From Nyssa sinensis (lineage: Eukaryota; Streptophyta; Magnoliopsida; Cornales; Nyssaceae), in assembly GCA_008638375.1 (NCBI GenBank), contig CM018049.1, positions 1,784,001 to 1,848,000 on the forward strand: DNA of 64,000 nt. Reading direction: 5' to 3'. A model generated the notes under the pieces. That model worked only from the letters and a program-made list of their open reading frames with translations, was not told where the DNA came from and ran no database searches. Position 1 is the stretch's first letter. The number at the start of each line of letters is the position of its first letter. This document shows positions 12,144-24,765 of this stretch, piece by piece. Both the position numbers and the translations under genes were made by a program.

Positions 12144-12155
12144 TGGTATCAGAGC
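12144..12155 (+). other. primer-binding site of A (tRNA-iMet)
   Basis: TGGTATCAGAGC starts 6 nt after the LTR end. It is complementary to the 3' end of plant initiator methionine tRNA, the usual primer for this lineage. Confidence 0.93.
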
Positions 12156-12326
12156 TACAGGTTTGAAAGTCAGAATAGACCAGGACCTTAGGGTTATTTA
12201 AACACTGAATCCTTAGAAAGCAAATACTTAAGTCATAGAAATTCTGAATCGATGAACAACCTGAATGACATTCTTACTATGACACATTGAATGAGGATAC
12301 TTAGAATACTTTTTATCTTGCTTCAG

Positions 12327-12875
12327 ATGCCGCCTCGAACTAGGAATAGCAATAGGGGACCGCAGGCCCCAACGGAGAGCGTAGCCCTACGGGAAATGAG
12401 GGCCACATTAGCTCAATTCGGCCAGGCCATTGAGGGACTATCAAGAACCTTACAGCAACACCAGGCCGGACCAGCAAATAACCCGGTAGAGCCTCCGGTA
12501 GTTCCGCCCCCGCCTGCCCCAGCACAACCGTTGGAAACCGGCATTCGTAATGACTTGTTAGATCGCTTCCATAAGCTCAAACCCCCGACTTTCGATGCTG
12601 TTACCGACCCTGAGAAAGCTGAGCTGTGGGTCATGTCAATGGAAAAGACCTTTAAGCTCTTGATTTGTTCGGAAGCCGAGAAAGTGATGCTAGCCACTTA
12701 CATGTTACAGGGAGAAGCTTACAAGTGGTGGCTCGAGATGCAAGTACAGAACCCCACTATTACCTGGGCCGATTTTATTGAAAAGTTTTATGGCATGTTC
12801 TTTCCCCCTACAATTCGGGAGAGAAAAATTCAGGAGTTCGCCACCCTAAAACAAGGGGACATGACCGTAATTTAA
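12327..12875 (+). CDS. gag: element A gag, N-terminal part, ending at a premature stop
   Basis: The likely start is the ATG at 12327 (MPPRTRN), because B begins at the equivalent residue; an upstream in-frame ATG at 12291 adds 12 unsupported residues. It encodes the start of the retrotransposon capsid domain: a proline-rich linker near residues 55-70, then AELWVMSMEKTF and YKWWLEM, and FYGMFFPP near the end. The frame is cut by TAA at 12873-12875 (codon 183) and continues in the same frame with no frameshift. B has a glutamine codon here, so this is a point nonsense mutation inside capsid, not a gag/pol boundary stop. Confidence 0.92.
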   Translation: MPPRTRNSNRGPQAPTESVALREMRATLAQFGQAIEGLSRTLQQHQAGPANNPVEPPVVPPPPAPAQPLETGIRNDLLDRFHKLKPPTFDAVTDPEKAELWVMSMEKTFKLLICSEAEKVMLATYMLQGEAYKWWLEMQVQNPTITWADFIEKFYGMFFPPTIRERKIQEFATLKQGDMTVI

Positions 12876-15800
12876 TATGCAGCCAAGTTCTCTGCATTGT
12901 CCAGATTTGCTTCCTTTTTGGTGAGGGAAGAGCATAATAGGGCAAGGAAATTCCTCGCAGGTCTTCGGATCGGGATACGGACTAAAGTCTCGGCCTTTGA
13001 ACTACACACCTATTCCGATGTCCTTGACAAAGCCCTAGTTATTGAAAAGGACATGGAAGAGTTCAACCAACTGAAGGACCAGGAAAGAAAGAAAAAGGGC
13101 AAAAACTTTAAGAAGGAGCAGCCGAGCAAGAAGCAAAGGACTGAGGGCCCAAGTAAGAGCAACAAGGGTCAAAAGAAAACTGAGGAAGTGTCCAGATGCC
13201 CTCACTGCCAGAACCTACACCCTGGAGAATGTCGCCGACTGACTGGTGCATGCTACCGATGTGGAGATAAGGGGCACCAAGTCAAAGATTGCCCGCAACA
13301 TCCACCAATCCCGAGAGCCCCTACCTTGACTACCGGCACCGCAGAACGGAAGCCTATTCCAGTACCTCTTGCCAAGACAAAGGACAAAGGCAAGGAGCCA
13401 CAAGGCCGCCCGGGAAGAGTCTTTGCACTGCTACCAGGAGACACCTCTGCTGCAAATGCTGTAGTAGCAGGTATAATCCCGATTTCTAGAATTCCTGCAT
13501 ATGTGTTGATTGACCCTGGATCCACGCATTCTTTTGTGTCTCCATCTTTTGTTGATAAACTGCATAAGATACCTGAACCTATGGATGAACTGTTATCGGT
13601 ACAAATTCCTTCTGGGATGTCAATGATTGGGTCCATGATTCTTAGGGACTGTAGAGTAATGATTGGAGACCAAGAGTTGTTAGTCAATCTAATACCCTTA
13701 GCAATAAAGAGATTTGATGTGATATTGGGCATGGATTGGTTATCACACAATCATGCCACCATCGATTGTTTTGAGAAAAGTGTATTGTTTCAGCCCCCAG
13801 GACAGCCCGAGTTTATGTTTAGGGGAAAGGGGATTACCCCACCACCCTACCTAATCTCTGCCATTCAGGCAGGGAGGTTATTAAAGAAAGGGTGTCGTGG
13901 TTATTTATGTAGTGTCTTGGATACCCAAGCCCAGAATCCCCCACTGCCTGAAGTGCCAGTTGTGTGTGAATTTCCCGACGTGTTTCCAGATGAATTACCG
14001 CAAGGAACAGTTGATCGAGAGATCGAGTTTTCCATTGATCTTATCCCTGGAACTCAACCTATATCCAAAACTCCCTACCGAATGGCCCCATCAGAGTTAA
14101 GGGAGTTGAAAGCCCAATTAGAGGAATTGTTGGAGAAAGGGTTTATCCGACCCAGTGTATCTCCTTGGGGAGCACCCGTGTTGTTCGTGAAGAAGAAGGA
14201 CGGCTCCCTAAGACTGTGCATTGATTACCGTGAGCTAAATAAAGTGACGGTAAAGAATAAGTACCCTCTTCCGCGTATCGATGAGTTGTTTGACCAGTTA
14301 CAAGGGGCAAGTGTATTTTCTAAAATTGACTTGAGATCGGGGTACCATCAACTCAAAGTCAAGGACACTGATGTACCAAAGACAGCCTTCCGAACCCGAT
14401 ACGGCCACTATGAGTTCCTGGTCATGCCTTTTGGCGTGACTAACGCCCCTGCTGCGTTCATGGATTTAATGAACCGAGTTTTTAAACCGTATCTAGATAA
14501 CTTCATCATTGTGTTTATCGATGATATACTAGTATACTCACGGAACGAGGAGGAACATGAAAGACATCTGGGAATAGCACTACAAACCTTGAGAGAGCAC
14601 AGACTGTATGCAAAATTCAGCAAGTGTGAATTCTGGTTGTCCAGCATTACCTTCTTGGGCCATGTGATTTCCAAAGAAGGCATCGCTGTTGATCCACAGA
14701 AGGTGGAAGCTATATTGGATTGGCCCCAGCCGACCACTGTAACAGAAGTCAGAAGTTTTCTTGGACTGGCTGGGTACTACCGACGTTTCGTGAAAGATTT
14801 TGCAAAGCTGGCCAAACCGCTCACACATTTGACCAAGAGTAATGTACCATTCATTTGGGCTGATGAGCAAGAAAAGAGTTTCCAGCTGCTGAAAGAGAAG
14901 CTGACTACAGCGCCAGTATTGACTATTCCCTCCAGAGAAGGGAAGTTCGTCATTTACTGTGACGCCTCTTACAAGGGACTGGGCTGTGTCCTTATGCAGA
15001 ATGATAGAGTCATCGCCTATGCTTCCCGACAGCTCCGACCTCATGAGCAAAACTATCCTACCCATGATCTAGAACTAGCTGCAGTGGTGTTTGCCCTAAA
15101 AATCTGGCGCCACTACCTATATGGGGAGGTGTGTGAGATTTTTACTGATCACAAGAGTTTGAAATATTTCTTCACACAGAAGGAATTAAACATGAGGCAG
15201 CGAAGATGGCTAGAACTAATTAAGGATTATGATGTGGCTATTCAGTACCATCCGGGTAAGGCAAACGTGGTGGCCGATGCCTTGAGTCGACGATCTGGAA
15301 GCCTTGCCTACATGATTACCTCTCAGGAGGAGTTAATTCGAGATCTGGATGAAATGGGTATCGAGGTAGTTCCACCAGGTAGCACGGCTTGTCTGGCCAA
15401 TTTGACTGTTGGATCTACATTGGTGGAGCGAATTAAAGCGGGACAGACTCAAGATGAGGAGTTGATTAGAATCTGTGATGAAGTAAAGGCAACGGGGAAA
15501 GCTGATTTTGAAATTCAGGACGGAATTCTACGGTATCGAGGTAGGTTGTGTGTGCCCAAGATACCTGAGTTAAGAAAGGAAATTCTGGAAGAAGCCCATG
15601 CCTCGAGATTCACGGTACACCCTGGGATTACGAAGATGTATCATGACCTCAGGGAGTTATACTGGTGGACCGGATTGAAGAAGGATGTAGCAAATTTTAT
15701 TGCTCACTGCACACGATGCCAACAGGTGAAAGTTGAACATCAACGCCCTAGTGGACTTCTACAACCACTCCCTATTCCGGAATGGAAGTGGGATCATATC

Positions 15801-16844
15801 ACCATGGATTTTGTGTCCGGTTTTCCCAAGTCACCGAAAGGCTCTGATGCTGTTTGGGTCATAGTGGACAGATTGACCAAGTCTGCTCACTTTCTACCTG
15901 TCAGGACCACTTATAGCTTAGAGAAGTTTGCCGCATTGTATATTCAGGAAATTGTACGTTTACATGGCACACCATTGTCCATTGTATCCGATCGAGATCC
16001 CCGATTTGTGTCTCGATTTTGGAAAAGTCTACAGGAGGCACTCGGCACGGAACTCAAGTTCAGTACAGCATATCACCCACAGACTGACGGACAATCTGAA
16101 AGAGTGATACAGATATTAGAAGATATGTTGCGACTGTGTGCACTGGACTTCAAAGGAAACTGGGCAGAGCATCTGCCACTTGTCGAGTTTGCCTATAATA
16201 ACAGTTATCAATCCAGCATTAAAATGGCACCGTATGAGGCACTATACGGGAGGAAGTGCCGATCTCCACTTTGCTGGATTGAAACCGGTGAACAGAAGCT
16301 GCTTGGGCCAGATTTAGTCCAAGCCACTACGGAACAAATTCAGAGGATCCGGAACAGACTGCAAACGGCCCAGAGCCGGTACAAAAGCTATGCTGATAAT
16401 CGGAGGAAGGATCTTGAATTCCAAGTAGGCGATCTTGTGTTCCTTAAAGTGTCGCCACTAAAGGGAGTACTTCGATTCGGCAAGAAAGGAAAGTTAAGTC
16501 CTCGTTACATTGGTCCTTTTGAGTTTTTAAAGAGAATTGGCCCGGTTGCATATAGTCTGGCATTACCGCCTGAGTTGGACAAGGTAGACCGTGTATTTCA
16601 CGTATCCATGTTACGGAAGTGTATACAAGAACCGGGGCAAGTCATTGAGTATGAGCCACTCAAGTTGAGAGAAGACTTAACGTATGAAGAACGACCAGTC
16701 CAGATTCTTGACCGAAAAGAAAAGACTTTGCGTAACAAGGCAATTCCGTTAGTCAAAGTCTTGTGGAGAAATCACACTAGTGAAGAAGCAACCTGGGAAC
16801 TTGAAGCTGAAATGCATGAAAAATACCCCGAGTTGTTTACTTGA
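12876..16844 (+). CDS. pol: element A gag C-terminus and pol polyprotein
   Basis: Open for 1,322 codons after the premature stop; the first internal ATG is 12897. Residues numbered from 12327: CCHC knuckle (about 309-322, [14 protein letters not shown]) for RNA binding; aspartic protease with LIDPGS (Asp396), an unusual D-P-G in place of D-S/T-G; reverse transcriptase with FIDD (730-733); RNase H from YCDAS (Asp879); integrase with HHCC finger (from His1091) and catalytic Asp1161, Asp1222 and Glu1258, which is DD35E spacing; a GPF module; and a C-terminal chromodomain ending at 1504. Length is normal and all catalytic motifs are present. The products would mature, copy and integrate the element, the chromodomain steering it to chromatin. 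The single gag stop should block translation unless read through or supplied in trans. Confidence 0.97.
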   Translation, partial: YAAKFSALSRFASFLVREEHNRARKFLAGLRIGIRTKVSAFELHTYSDVLDKALVIEKDMEEFNQLKDQERKKKGKNFKKEQPSKKQRTEGPSKSNKGQKKTEEVSRCPHCQNLHPGECRRLTGACYRCGDKGHQVKDCPQHPPIPRAPTLTTGTAERKPIPVPLAKTKDKGKEPQGRPGRVFALLPGDTSAANAVVAGIIPISRIPAYVLIDPGSTHSFVSPSFVDKLHKIPEPMDELLSVQIPSGMSMIGSMILRDCRVMIGDQELLVNLIPLAIKRFDVILGMDWLSHNHATIDCFEKSVLFQPPGQPEFMFRGKGITPPPYLISAIQAGRLLKKGCRGYLCSVLDTQAQNPPLPEVPVVCEFPDVFPDELPQGTVDREIEFSIDLIPGTQPISKTPYRMAPSELRELKAQLEELLEKGFIRPSVSPWGAPVLFVKKKDGSLRLCIDYRELNKVTVKNKYPLPRIDELFDQLQGASVFSKIDLRSGYHQLKVKDTDVPKTAFRTRYGHYEFLVMPFGVTNAPAAFMDLMNRVFKPYLDNFIIVFIDDILVYSRNEEEHERHLGIALQTLREHRLYAKFSKCEFWLSSITFLGHVISKEGIAVDPQKVEAILDWPQPTTVTEVRSFLGLAGYYRRFVKDFAKLAKPLTHLTKSNVPFIWADEQEKSFQLLKEKLTTAPVLTIPSREGKFVIYCDASYKGLGCVLMQNDRVIAYASRQLRPHEQNYPTHDLELAAVVFALKIWRHYLYGEVCEIFTDHKSLKYFFTQKELNMRQRRWLELIKDYDVAIQYHPGKANVVADALSRRSGSLAYMITSQEELIRDLDEMGIEVVPPGSTACLANLTVGSTLVERIKAGQTQDEELIRICDEVKATGKADFEIQDGILRYRGRLCVPKIPELRKEILEEAHASRFTVHPGITKMYHDLRELYWWTGLKKDVANFIAHCTRCQQVKVEHQRPSGLLQPLPIPEWKWDHITMDFVSGFPKSPKGSDAVWVIVDRLTKSAHFLPVRTTYSLEKFAALYIQEIVRLHGTPLSIVSDRDPRFVSRFWKSLQEALGTELKFSTAYHPQTDGQSERVIQILEDMLRLCALDFKGNWAEHLPLVEFAYNNSYQSSIKMAPYEALYGRKCRSPLCWIETGEQKLLGPDLVQATTEQIQRIRNRLQTAQSRYKSYADNRRKDLEFQVGDLVFLKVSPLKGVLRFGKKGKLSPRYIGPFEFLKRIGPVAYSLALPPELDKVDRVFHVSMLRKCIQEPGQVIEYEPLKLREDLTYEERPVQILDRKEKTLRNKAIPLVKVLWRNHTSEEATWELEAEMHEKYPELFT

Positions 16845-16855
16845 TATTGTAGACT

Positions 16856-16875
16856 GAGTTTTGGGGACAAAACTC
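16856..16875 (+). other. hairpin between pol stop and polypurine tract, element A
   Basis: GAGTTTTG-GGGA-CAAAACTC: an 8-bp perfect stem with a GGGA loop, 12 nt after the pol stop and 4 nt before the polypurine tract. The equivalent sequence exists in B, C, H and L, with paired changes in L. Confidence 0.65.
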
Positions 16876-16879
16876 TTCT

Positions 16880-16893
16880 GAAGGGGGGGAGGA
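16880..16893 (+). other. polypurine tract of A
   Basis: GAAGGGGGGGAGGA abuts the 3' LTR and is the expected primer for plus-strand DNA synthesis. Confidence 0.93.
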
Positions 16894-17208
16894 TGTAATA
16901 CCCCAATTTCGTAACTGACATGTTTTGTATATGAGAAAACTGTTTTGGGAATGAAATGTCAGGTTTAGCTAATTTAATGCCTATTTTTAATAGCGATAAA
17001 ACTCGAATTAGCTAATTATGGGAAACTCGAGAAAATAAAAATTGACATTGAACCTTGGTCAATGGAAGATATTCTGAGTAGGAAGTGACAGGAAGAAACT
17101 GCACTGAAAAAGGAGTTACAGATTGGGAGTTAATGCCAAAACAGTGAAACTGGAATTTAGCGACAACCAAACAGGGCCTTAACCAGAAAATAAGAGAAAA
17201 TGGTCACT

Positions 17209-17293
17209 TGGGAGGCCAAGGGGAATTGAACCCTTGACCTACCAAGGTAAGCTACTTTGTCTCAAAAAGTTACCAACTAGGCTGTTGGTTACT
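17209..17293 (-). other. tRNA-like block in 3' LTR of A, antisense
   Basis: Copy of 9021-9105, identical by eye. Confidence 0.55.
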
Positions 17294-18549
17294 TTGTGCA
17301 TAAATACAGCAATATATGTATATAACCTATAATCTGCTCAAGCCACCACCCAAATTGGCCAATGGCCTTGCATGCAATCCCTTCATCATAGCCCTCCATC
17401 ACCTCCATCAAGTCAGCAGTCACAAACCCACTAAGGGTAGAGATACACTCATATGTGTATAGCCCTATATGTACATATATATATACATAACTTGCATCAG
17501 ATTCTCTCTTTAGAGAATTCTGAAATTCTAAAACTGAGTCATACGTGAGGGATTGAGAGAGAGTGAGGGTGAAGTGTGGAGAGAGAGAGAGAGAAGGGAG
17601 ATTGTGCATGCAAGTGAGAGAGGAAATTGGCAATTGAAGTAAAGGCTTGAGGATTTCATGCATGACCTGAGGAACTTGAGGACACTGTGAGAGGTCTGGG
17701 TCGAGCCATAACCGAGAGGGACAGCACTGTGAAGGTAGAAATTCTAAATTATCTTCAATTCTTGTTTTGTAGATTTTGAATTATTTTTGATGAGTTGCTA
17801 CGGATATAGACTACATGCATGCCTCATTATGGACTCTAGGAACTGTTTTGAGTGTATAGCATGGCTTAGAGGTCTCGGATAGGTCAAAACCCATGAAACC
17901 CGAGACCAACCTCCATTGATGAACCTTGGAAAACCCAGGTCTGAATCGACCATAACAGTTCAGAGTTTTGAGTGTCAAGGCCTGAAATAGACCCCAAGAG
18001 GATCTCAAATATGTACCTACGCGACCTCGAGACTCACTGTAGCCCCACGAAATTGGAAATAAACATACGGGTTTAAAATCCAATCCGTTAAAACTCGAGA
18101 CTAAACTGAAATATAAATATAGGGTTTTGATCCTTATGATTTGTAGGTCACGTAGCTTCAAACCACACATGAAATGGTTGAGAAATGAGGGTGCTAGATC
18201 GAGTTGCAGGTCACGGTTACTCTCTTGAAAACAGAACTTGTTGGGTTGTTTTGATGCCCAAAACCGATGCCAAAGTGTTGGTGTGACCCTCAGGAGTCGA
18301 TACCACCCCAAAACAGCAAGAAACCGTACCCTAAAACTCACGAAATAGAAGCTAAAAATCTGCAGAAAATAGGGCAACACCGAGTCAGTTTGTGGAGAAG
18401 ACGGAGTTGACTCGGCTGAGTCGACCGAGTCGATCGAGTCGAGATGAGTTGGGCCGAGCCAACTCGGACACGTGTCTGTCCCAGGGACTGCCACTGCATT
18501 AATAAAGCTACGTCGTTTTGAATAAATAGTTTTTAAATTATTTGAGGGC

Positions 18550-18568
18550 TGACGTCATCGTGACGTCA
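18550..18568 (+). promoter_or_regulatory. paired TGACGTCA sites in 3' LTR of A
   Basis: Same TGACGTCA-TCG-TGACGTCA arrangement as 10361-10379. Confidence 0.55.
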
Positions 18569-18787
18569 GCAATGTAATAGACCGGTCAGAACCGGACTGA
18601 ACCGGACCGGTTCAGTTGTAAAGAGACTGAACCCTTTGGTTCAGTTTTGAACTTTTAAATATTTGCAAACTGACCCTCCACTGTTTGACAGAATTACACT
18701 AAGGCCCAGATTTTGAAAATCTTATGCAATTATACCCCTGAAAAATTAATTAAAATAATAAAATAATTATTTAATTATTTTATTAAA

Positions 18788-19354
18788 AGGGAATAATTAC
18801 CATATTGCCCCTGGACCCTAAACAAGTCAAACCAAGTCCGAATTTAATGATTGAATAGTGTAATCTTACTATTTCGGGCATTCCGGACTCAATGGTGGAG
18901 TCCGATTTGTGAAACCAAGTCCCGAAAAATACAGACATGTAAAGGGTAAATGACCATACTGCCCCTAATGACACATAGGGCCAAATCTTACTGAAAGATA
19001 GTCCATTTTAACTATGTTGGACATTCCGGACTCAATGGTGAGGTCCGTGACTACAAATAAAGTACCGAAAAATACAACATATGAAATTACCATAATACCC
19101 CTGACACTGTACAAGGCCTAAATGAAGTCCGATTAAAACGGAATTAATACCAGTAGTAGACCTGACACTTGTGAGACTGTATACATGATTAGATGATGAA
19201 TCCGAGACAGAAATTATGTGACGGCAAAAATGACCAAAATACCCCTGATATACCCGAACCCAGATTTAAAAGCCGAGAGGGTCTAAATTGACTTTCTTCG
19301 ACCTTCCGAACTCAATGGTTAGGTCCATATTATGAAAATCAGAACCGATATATG
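18788..19354 (+). repeat. ~140-bp LTR subrepeats in 3' LTR of A
   Basis: Copy of 10600-11165, with cores near 18881, 19027 and 19311. Confidence 0.7.
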
Positions 19355-19557
19355 TGTGAAGATACTGAAAACCCTAAGCCAAATGCTTAAGAGGTAAGAC
19401 CTAAGAACTAGCCACTATAAGTTAGTTCCATGAAACCCATCATAGGGTAGACTTACTCAGTCTAAGGTCATGAGTTGATAAATCTTTATAAATTGTTTTA
19501 GGCTTAAAGAGAAAAAGAGGAAGGCTCCGTTCATAGCTTCAAACTCAAATATTGAAG

Positions 19558-19901
19558 GTGAGTAACTTCTGACACTGTTTAAGTTACTGTTCCTTGATCT
19601 GCTAAATTGTTTCGAATACTATATGTTTTAAAGCAATTGTTTAAATGTATGCTTTTATCACCGATGACATGGTTTTTAGTTTCTCAAATGATTAACTATA
19701 CTTCTGATTGATATGCTAGTACTCTGAACCGTTTATCTGTTTTGATTTATTGAATTTGACTTGGATTTATTGAACTATTAATTCCAAACTGATTTAATTA
19801 CCCTGTGATTTAAGCAAAGATTGAATTCGAAACTCTTGCCTGGATATCTGTGTTACTCACTGGGCTTTTTAAAGCTCATTCCATTATTTTAATAATTTCA
19901 G
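19558..19901 (+). other. predicted LTR intron in 3' LTR of A
   Basis: Donor GAAG|GTGAGTAAC at 19558 and acceptor TTTCAG|G at 19901; same 344-bp layout as the 5' copy, preceded by the exon 19502-19557. Confidence 0.45.
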
Positions 19902-20331
19902 GGGAACCCTCAGATGGACAGGTTTAGCAGGTCCAGAACTTAGGGGGAAAAAGTTGGAGACCCCCAGATAGAATGATAACCCATTTTTGAGAATCTATAT
20001 CATTTTTGTACTTTTGTGTAACTGAACAGACTATGACCTTTTGTAGTGAAACTGTTTTGTAATCTTGATTAAGATAGGTCTGACTATGATATATCCTGAA
20101 TGCTCTACCAAGTATACATGTATGCATTCTCATGTGAAATTTCCGCTGCTTAAACTATATATGTTGAATGCATTATGCTTGGGATTTAGATCGGAATGGC
20201 CTTTGGTTAGGATTACCGTCGGGGTTTTGTTTTCAAAAAAAAAAAAACTGATAAAACCGATGGGTGCCTAACTGGCCTTTGCCACGTACCCCAAATCCGC
20301 ACAGGGTGGGTCTGGGGGATGTGACAGAAAC

Positions 20332-22932
20332 TGATACCGGTAGGAGCCCAGACACTGGTGAGACTGTATACTTGATTAGATGACGAATCGGGGTCAGAAT
20401 TACACAAAACGTAAAATGACCAAAATACCCCTGAGCACTGTAAGTGCAAAGTAGAGGTCGAATAAAGGTCAAACTGATCTGATAAATTATCATAGCGATA
20501 ATTATGAACACTGAAGGGCTAAATAAGACTCCGAGACAGTCAACGCGTAAAACGAGAAATGATCGATGTGTCCCGACGATCTAAAGCAGATACCAAATGA
20601 AGTCCAAGGGACTTACAAATTTATACATGAGATATATGGGACGTTCTGAGGACCATGATAGGGTCCGGGGCAAAAATGACAAAATTACCATTTTGCCCCT
20701 ATGGTTAAAATGAGAACCTAACTGATACCGATTGGAGTCCAAAGGACGTAGAACTTTGTACTTAAGATATAAAGACTATTCCGAAGACCACGACAGGGTC
20801 CGGGACAAGAATGGTAAAATTACCATTTTGCCCCTAAGGTTGAATGAGTGCCTGACTGATAACAATTGAAGTCTAAATGACTTAGGATATAATCCTAATA
20901 ACTGCTAAGCCTAATTAAACAATGAAATAGCCTCGGGTGAGACCCAATTGAAGGGCGATAGGCTACTAGGCTATCTTAGGTAATCCGATAGATACCTAAG
21001 ATGACGAATGAGACCTGAATGGATGAGTTCTGATCTGTCTGTGATTGATGATTATTATTCAGGATATACATGGAGATGCCTGACGTACCTGGAGGTTATC
21101 GGATTATTTATGCAAGGAAATAAGCGTAAAGTTTGTGAGTAACTCCTGACACTGTACTGTATTTTGATTCACTGTCTGTCCTTTGTGAGTAACTTCTGAC
21201 ACTGTTTTGATACTGTCCCTTGATTTACCGATCTGTTTTGAATGCAATTATTTACGTGCAATTATTTAAATGCATGCCTTTTCGTACTATATCACTTATG
21301 ACATGGTTTTAGTCTTTTTAAATAATTGACTATATTCCTGATCCCTGTGCTAGCATCCCGTACTGTTTTGCCCGTTTTGAACCGTTGAGATAAAATGGAT
21401 ATATTGAACTATTATTTCTGAAACGATTAAATAAACCATGTGATATAGGCAAAGAACAACATTTTGTTGTATCGTACCGCTTTGTATAGTATACTGTCTG
21501 AATGCTATATTGTTTAAATGTATGTACTTAATGTACGCCCTTTGTACCACATTCCACGTGATGTGCTTGTGTCCTTCAAATTAGGAATTCCGTTCAGTTC
21601 GGTTATGTGTTGTCCGTTAATGATATGTCTGTCTCGATTGATATGTTCCGTCCGGTTCTGACATGTTCCGTCCGTTAATGATGTTAAGTCTGCCTCGATT
21701 GATATGTTTCGTCCGGTTCTGACATGTTCCGTCCGTTAATGATGTTAAGTCTGCCTTGATTGATATATGGTCCAGTTCCGTTGTGTACTGTCCGTTGATG
21801 ATACGTTTGTCTTGATTGAACATTGTTCAGTCCAGTTATGATTAGTTCCGACAGTGATGTGTCCCTGACTTGATTGTTATATTGTTTCTACCCAGTTCCG
21901 TTATGTTGTCCTGTTCATGATTGCCTGTGTCTTGATTAGTGTATTGTTACCGTTTAGTTCCGTTATAATTTTATCCGTTCGCGATATGCCTTTGCTTGAC
22001 TGATGTATTGTTTCCGTTCGATTCCGTTATATTCTATCCGTTCATGATATGTCTGGCCTGATTGATAGACGGTCTAGTCCCGTTATGTTTCCGTCCTGTT
22101 ATTAATATGCCCCTGTCTTGACTGACTTATTGTTCCCACTCAGTCCCGATTGTGATTCGTTCCGTTAATGAAGAGTCTGTGTCTTGACCGATATATTAGC
22201 AATAGTTATTGTTTTGACCGATTGGTTATGTTATGTTCCGACCCGTTTGTATTGTTTATTCGATTCTGTTTTATTGTACTAGACTGCTTATGAAATGGAC
22301 TTATAAAAATAGTTATTTTTGAAATGGCTAAATTATCCATGTGCCATGGAAGCACAGAACTGGTTTTGAAACCCATGATAGGGAATCTGTGTTACTCACT
22401 GGGCTTATTTAAGCTCACCCCATTATTCTGACATTTTTCAGGAATTACCTCCATTGGATTAGAAGGTACTATGACATGACGTGAATAGGCCAAGCGGCAT
22501 CGCAAGTAAGGATCTGACGGCATTGAATTGTAGAGACTGGTTCATTGTGGATTGAACCTGGTTATTCCGGTGAGTGGTATGTTATGACTGACTTGACTGA
22601 TATATACTAGATAGACATGGCTCATGGAACTAATGGTACTCTAGAGATATTAGATCTGCTCTGTTGTTATATGCTTGATTTTAGATATGCTCTGAGATTA
22701 GAATTGTTGACTGACTGGATTTAGTCTTGCTCTGTGATACATATTCTTATGATGGATAAGTGAGTTGCATTCCCGTGACACAAAGAAAAAGTTTTAAATT
22801 CCGCTACATCTGACCCTACAGTTGGAGTGCAATTCGTCGAAAAGTTCAGAATTTGCCTTTGGTTGGTCGCGTCGCGACCGACTGGCAGTCACGTCCTCGA
22901 CATCCGTGTAGGGTGGGGTTCGGGATGTGACA
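20332..22932 (+). mobile_element. solo LTR E, right segment
   Basis: Continuation of 6068-8705 past element A. It holds two further ~140-bp subrepeats (near 20645 and 20780), a weak donor GTTT|GTGAGTAAC near 21135, a 64-bp repeat array (21600-22260), GTTACTCACTGGGCTTATTTAAGC (22391-22414) and an acceptor TTTTTCAG|G at 22441. It ends GGGATGTGACA at 22932. Confidence 0.85.
21600..22260 (+). repeat. degenerate ~64-bp tandem array in LTR E
   Basis: Repeats built on TGTCCGTTAATGATNTGT, CTNGATTGATATGTT and CCGTCCGGTTCTGACATGT. The first three copies (21610-21765) are close to identical; later copies decay towards 22260. The array lies within the predicted intron of LTR E. Confidence 0.75.
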
Positions 22933-24765
22933 TCGGGGTCCCATCTCGTAAAATGGACCCCACCATTGGACTCAGAACATCCGAGATAATAAATTTTGAC
23001 TATTCATTTGCATTGTTTGGACTTCGTTTGACCCATATTTGAAATAGGGGCATTATTGTAAAAATTAATATTTAATTAATTTTCCTGTTTGGGCAACAGT
23101 GACATTTCCTAAAACATTTGGGGTCAAAGTGTAAATACTCAAAGTTGCGGTCTAAACCAGTGGGTTCACTGCTTAGAAACCCTAACCGGTTCGGTTCTTC
23201 ACTGAACCAAACGGTTCAGTTCAATTCATAGAACCGGAATACAATATCCCAGTCCCTATCTTATCCATGGTTTGGATAACCCCAAACCCAATTTCACATT
23301 TCCTATCTCCATAGCCAAACAACCCAATTTCATTTAAAATTTAAATCTAAACGACACAGTTTCATGCCCTATTTCATATCCGGTCGGGTACCGACCCGAC
23401 CTGAACCCAAACCCGGTTCGTCTTAACCCGATAGCCCCACGAATTCACGGTCGTCTTCCCTGAAGCTCCGGTGAGCCTGCATTAGGGTTCCGTCACCTTC
23501 TCCGGTGATGGTGACCTCGTTCCGACCTTATTTTACCCCATTTTGAATGCTATTCTCTTCCCTTCTTCCCAAGGATCCCAATCCCAGTCTTAGTTTTCAT
23601 CAAAACTCTCCCCATCTTCACAAATAGTGAGCTATTCAACTCCGGCCGATTCTCCGGCCAAACCTTCCCTCTCAATTTCGTGACTGTTAAGGCACGGTTT
23701 TCACTCAATTTTTATCCTAGATATTTCCTGCACCATTAAAGATCATTTTCTCAAATTAAAACTAAAGTTTTAAGCATAAAATTCGTGGAACCCAGATTAT
23801 CTATGAAACCTGCAACTTGACATTTCTTACTGATTTCCCAACCATTTAACATGGTTCTTTTTGCTAAATGTTCCTTATTCTATACTCTACAAGACCCTAT
23901 AGTTAGATTAAGGTTTTCATGCTCCAAAACATAAAAAACAGAACTTACACCACTCACCTGTATTCCTGTTTCTGTTTCTATTGTTATGCCCTTAAACCTC
24001 TTTTGCTTATGTTTTTGAATCCCTGATGGTACTCCTCTTACTCTCAGTGTCTTAGTTCTCTTCGGTTGCTTCCCATTTCCTCTCATCTCATAACCCGTAT
24101 ACATATATATAAAGCAACCGACTCTTTTCTCACACTGTTTTCTCTCTCTCTGGCAGTCAGTCTCGACTGCAGAGAACTGTCCATTTCACCCTAACCATCC
24201 ACGTACCATGAAGGTTATACATATATATATATATATATGTATACAATCCACTTGCACCAAGGTCGGTGGCCTTGGTGCTTTCCTCTCAGCCGCATAGCAC
24301 ACACACACATACACACAGTGACATATGCATTGGTCAGCAGCCCACATGTAGCCCTTTTTTTCTTTTTCTTCTCTTCCCTTTTCATTTTCTCTTTATGTAA
24401 TATACATAATATATACTACACAATATTCATACATATATTTATACAATACATATTTTTATACATTAAAAATATCCATAGTCTCGCATATAAATTCATTTAT
24501 AATAGCGCATGCATACACTGATTTTGAACGTACTACATGTATGCGAATTATGGTCATGTATGGAAATGCATGCGTGCACGCATTACGATGCGATATCCCG
24601 GGGTGCTCGGGCGTTGCCCGGCACTGGTTATACATTTCATCATTTATAGTTTCCATTTATTCATCTCCATGAAATACCCTAACATAGAGCTTAAAACCGC
24701 TTAGGTTATGCTATTCAGTCGACTTGCCTCGGTAAACATGTCGTATCCCGGGTCGGGATATCACA
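22933..24765 (-). mobile_element. solo LTR F, right segment
   Basis: Resumes in the middle of a subrepeat: TCGGGGTCCCATCTCG, then CACCATTGGACTCAG and CCGAGATAATAAA. It runs through a CCGGTT module (23180-23235), Gly-Pro-like GACCCGAC repeats (23385-23425), CT-rich sequence and a TA run. It ends GGTCGGGATATCACA at 24765, followed by the AAAAC duplication. Confidence 0.85.

Larger units (their letters stand above)
8706..20326 (+). mobile_element. element A: complete Ty3/gypsy chromovirus (Tekay/Del-like)
   Basis: An 11.6-kb element with LTRs at 8706-12137 and 16894-20326, flanked by a perfect 5-bp duplication GAAAC (8701-8705, 20327-20331). The interior holds a tRNA-iMet primer site, one gag-pol frame with a single stop, a hairpin and a polypurine tract. 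The LTRs differ, by my line-by-line reading, only by a 2-bp TA expansion, a 1-bp A indel and one A/G change, so the insertion is very recent. It sits inside solo LTR E. The chromodomain class and 3.4-kb LTRs suggest the Tekay lineage; a phylogeny was not possible. Confidence 0.97.
16894..20326 (+). repeat. 3' LTR of element A
   Basis: 3,433 bp. Compared with the 5' LTR it has one more TATA step near 17480, one fewer A near 18091 and CTGCAG for CTACAG near 18361. The 1-bp indel opens a 227-codon antisense frame (17811-18494) that is broken in the 5' copy, so that frame is not regarded as a gene. Confidence 0.96.

Noticed and set aside
12327..16844. Integrated pararetrovirus (caulimovirus-like) as explanation of pol
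   Set aside because: A DD35E integrase, chromodomain, long LTRs, polypurine tract and 5-bp target duplication identify Ty3/gypsy; no movement protein or viral coat gene is seen.
17811..18494. 227-codon antisense open frame in the 3' LTR of A
   Set aside because: The 5' LTR copy is split by a 1-bp indel, no similar frame exists in related LTRs, and the translation shows no family motif.
24237..24521. 94-codon frame at the end of solo LTR F
   Set aside because: Translation of TA and CT-rich low-complexity DNA with no conserved motif.
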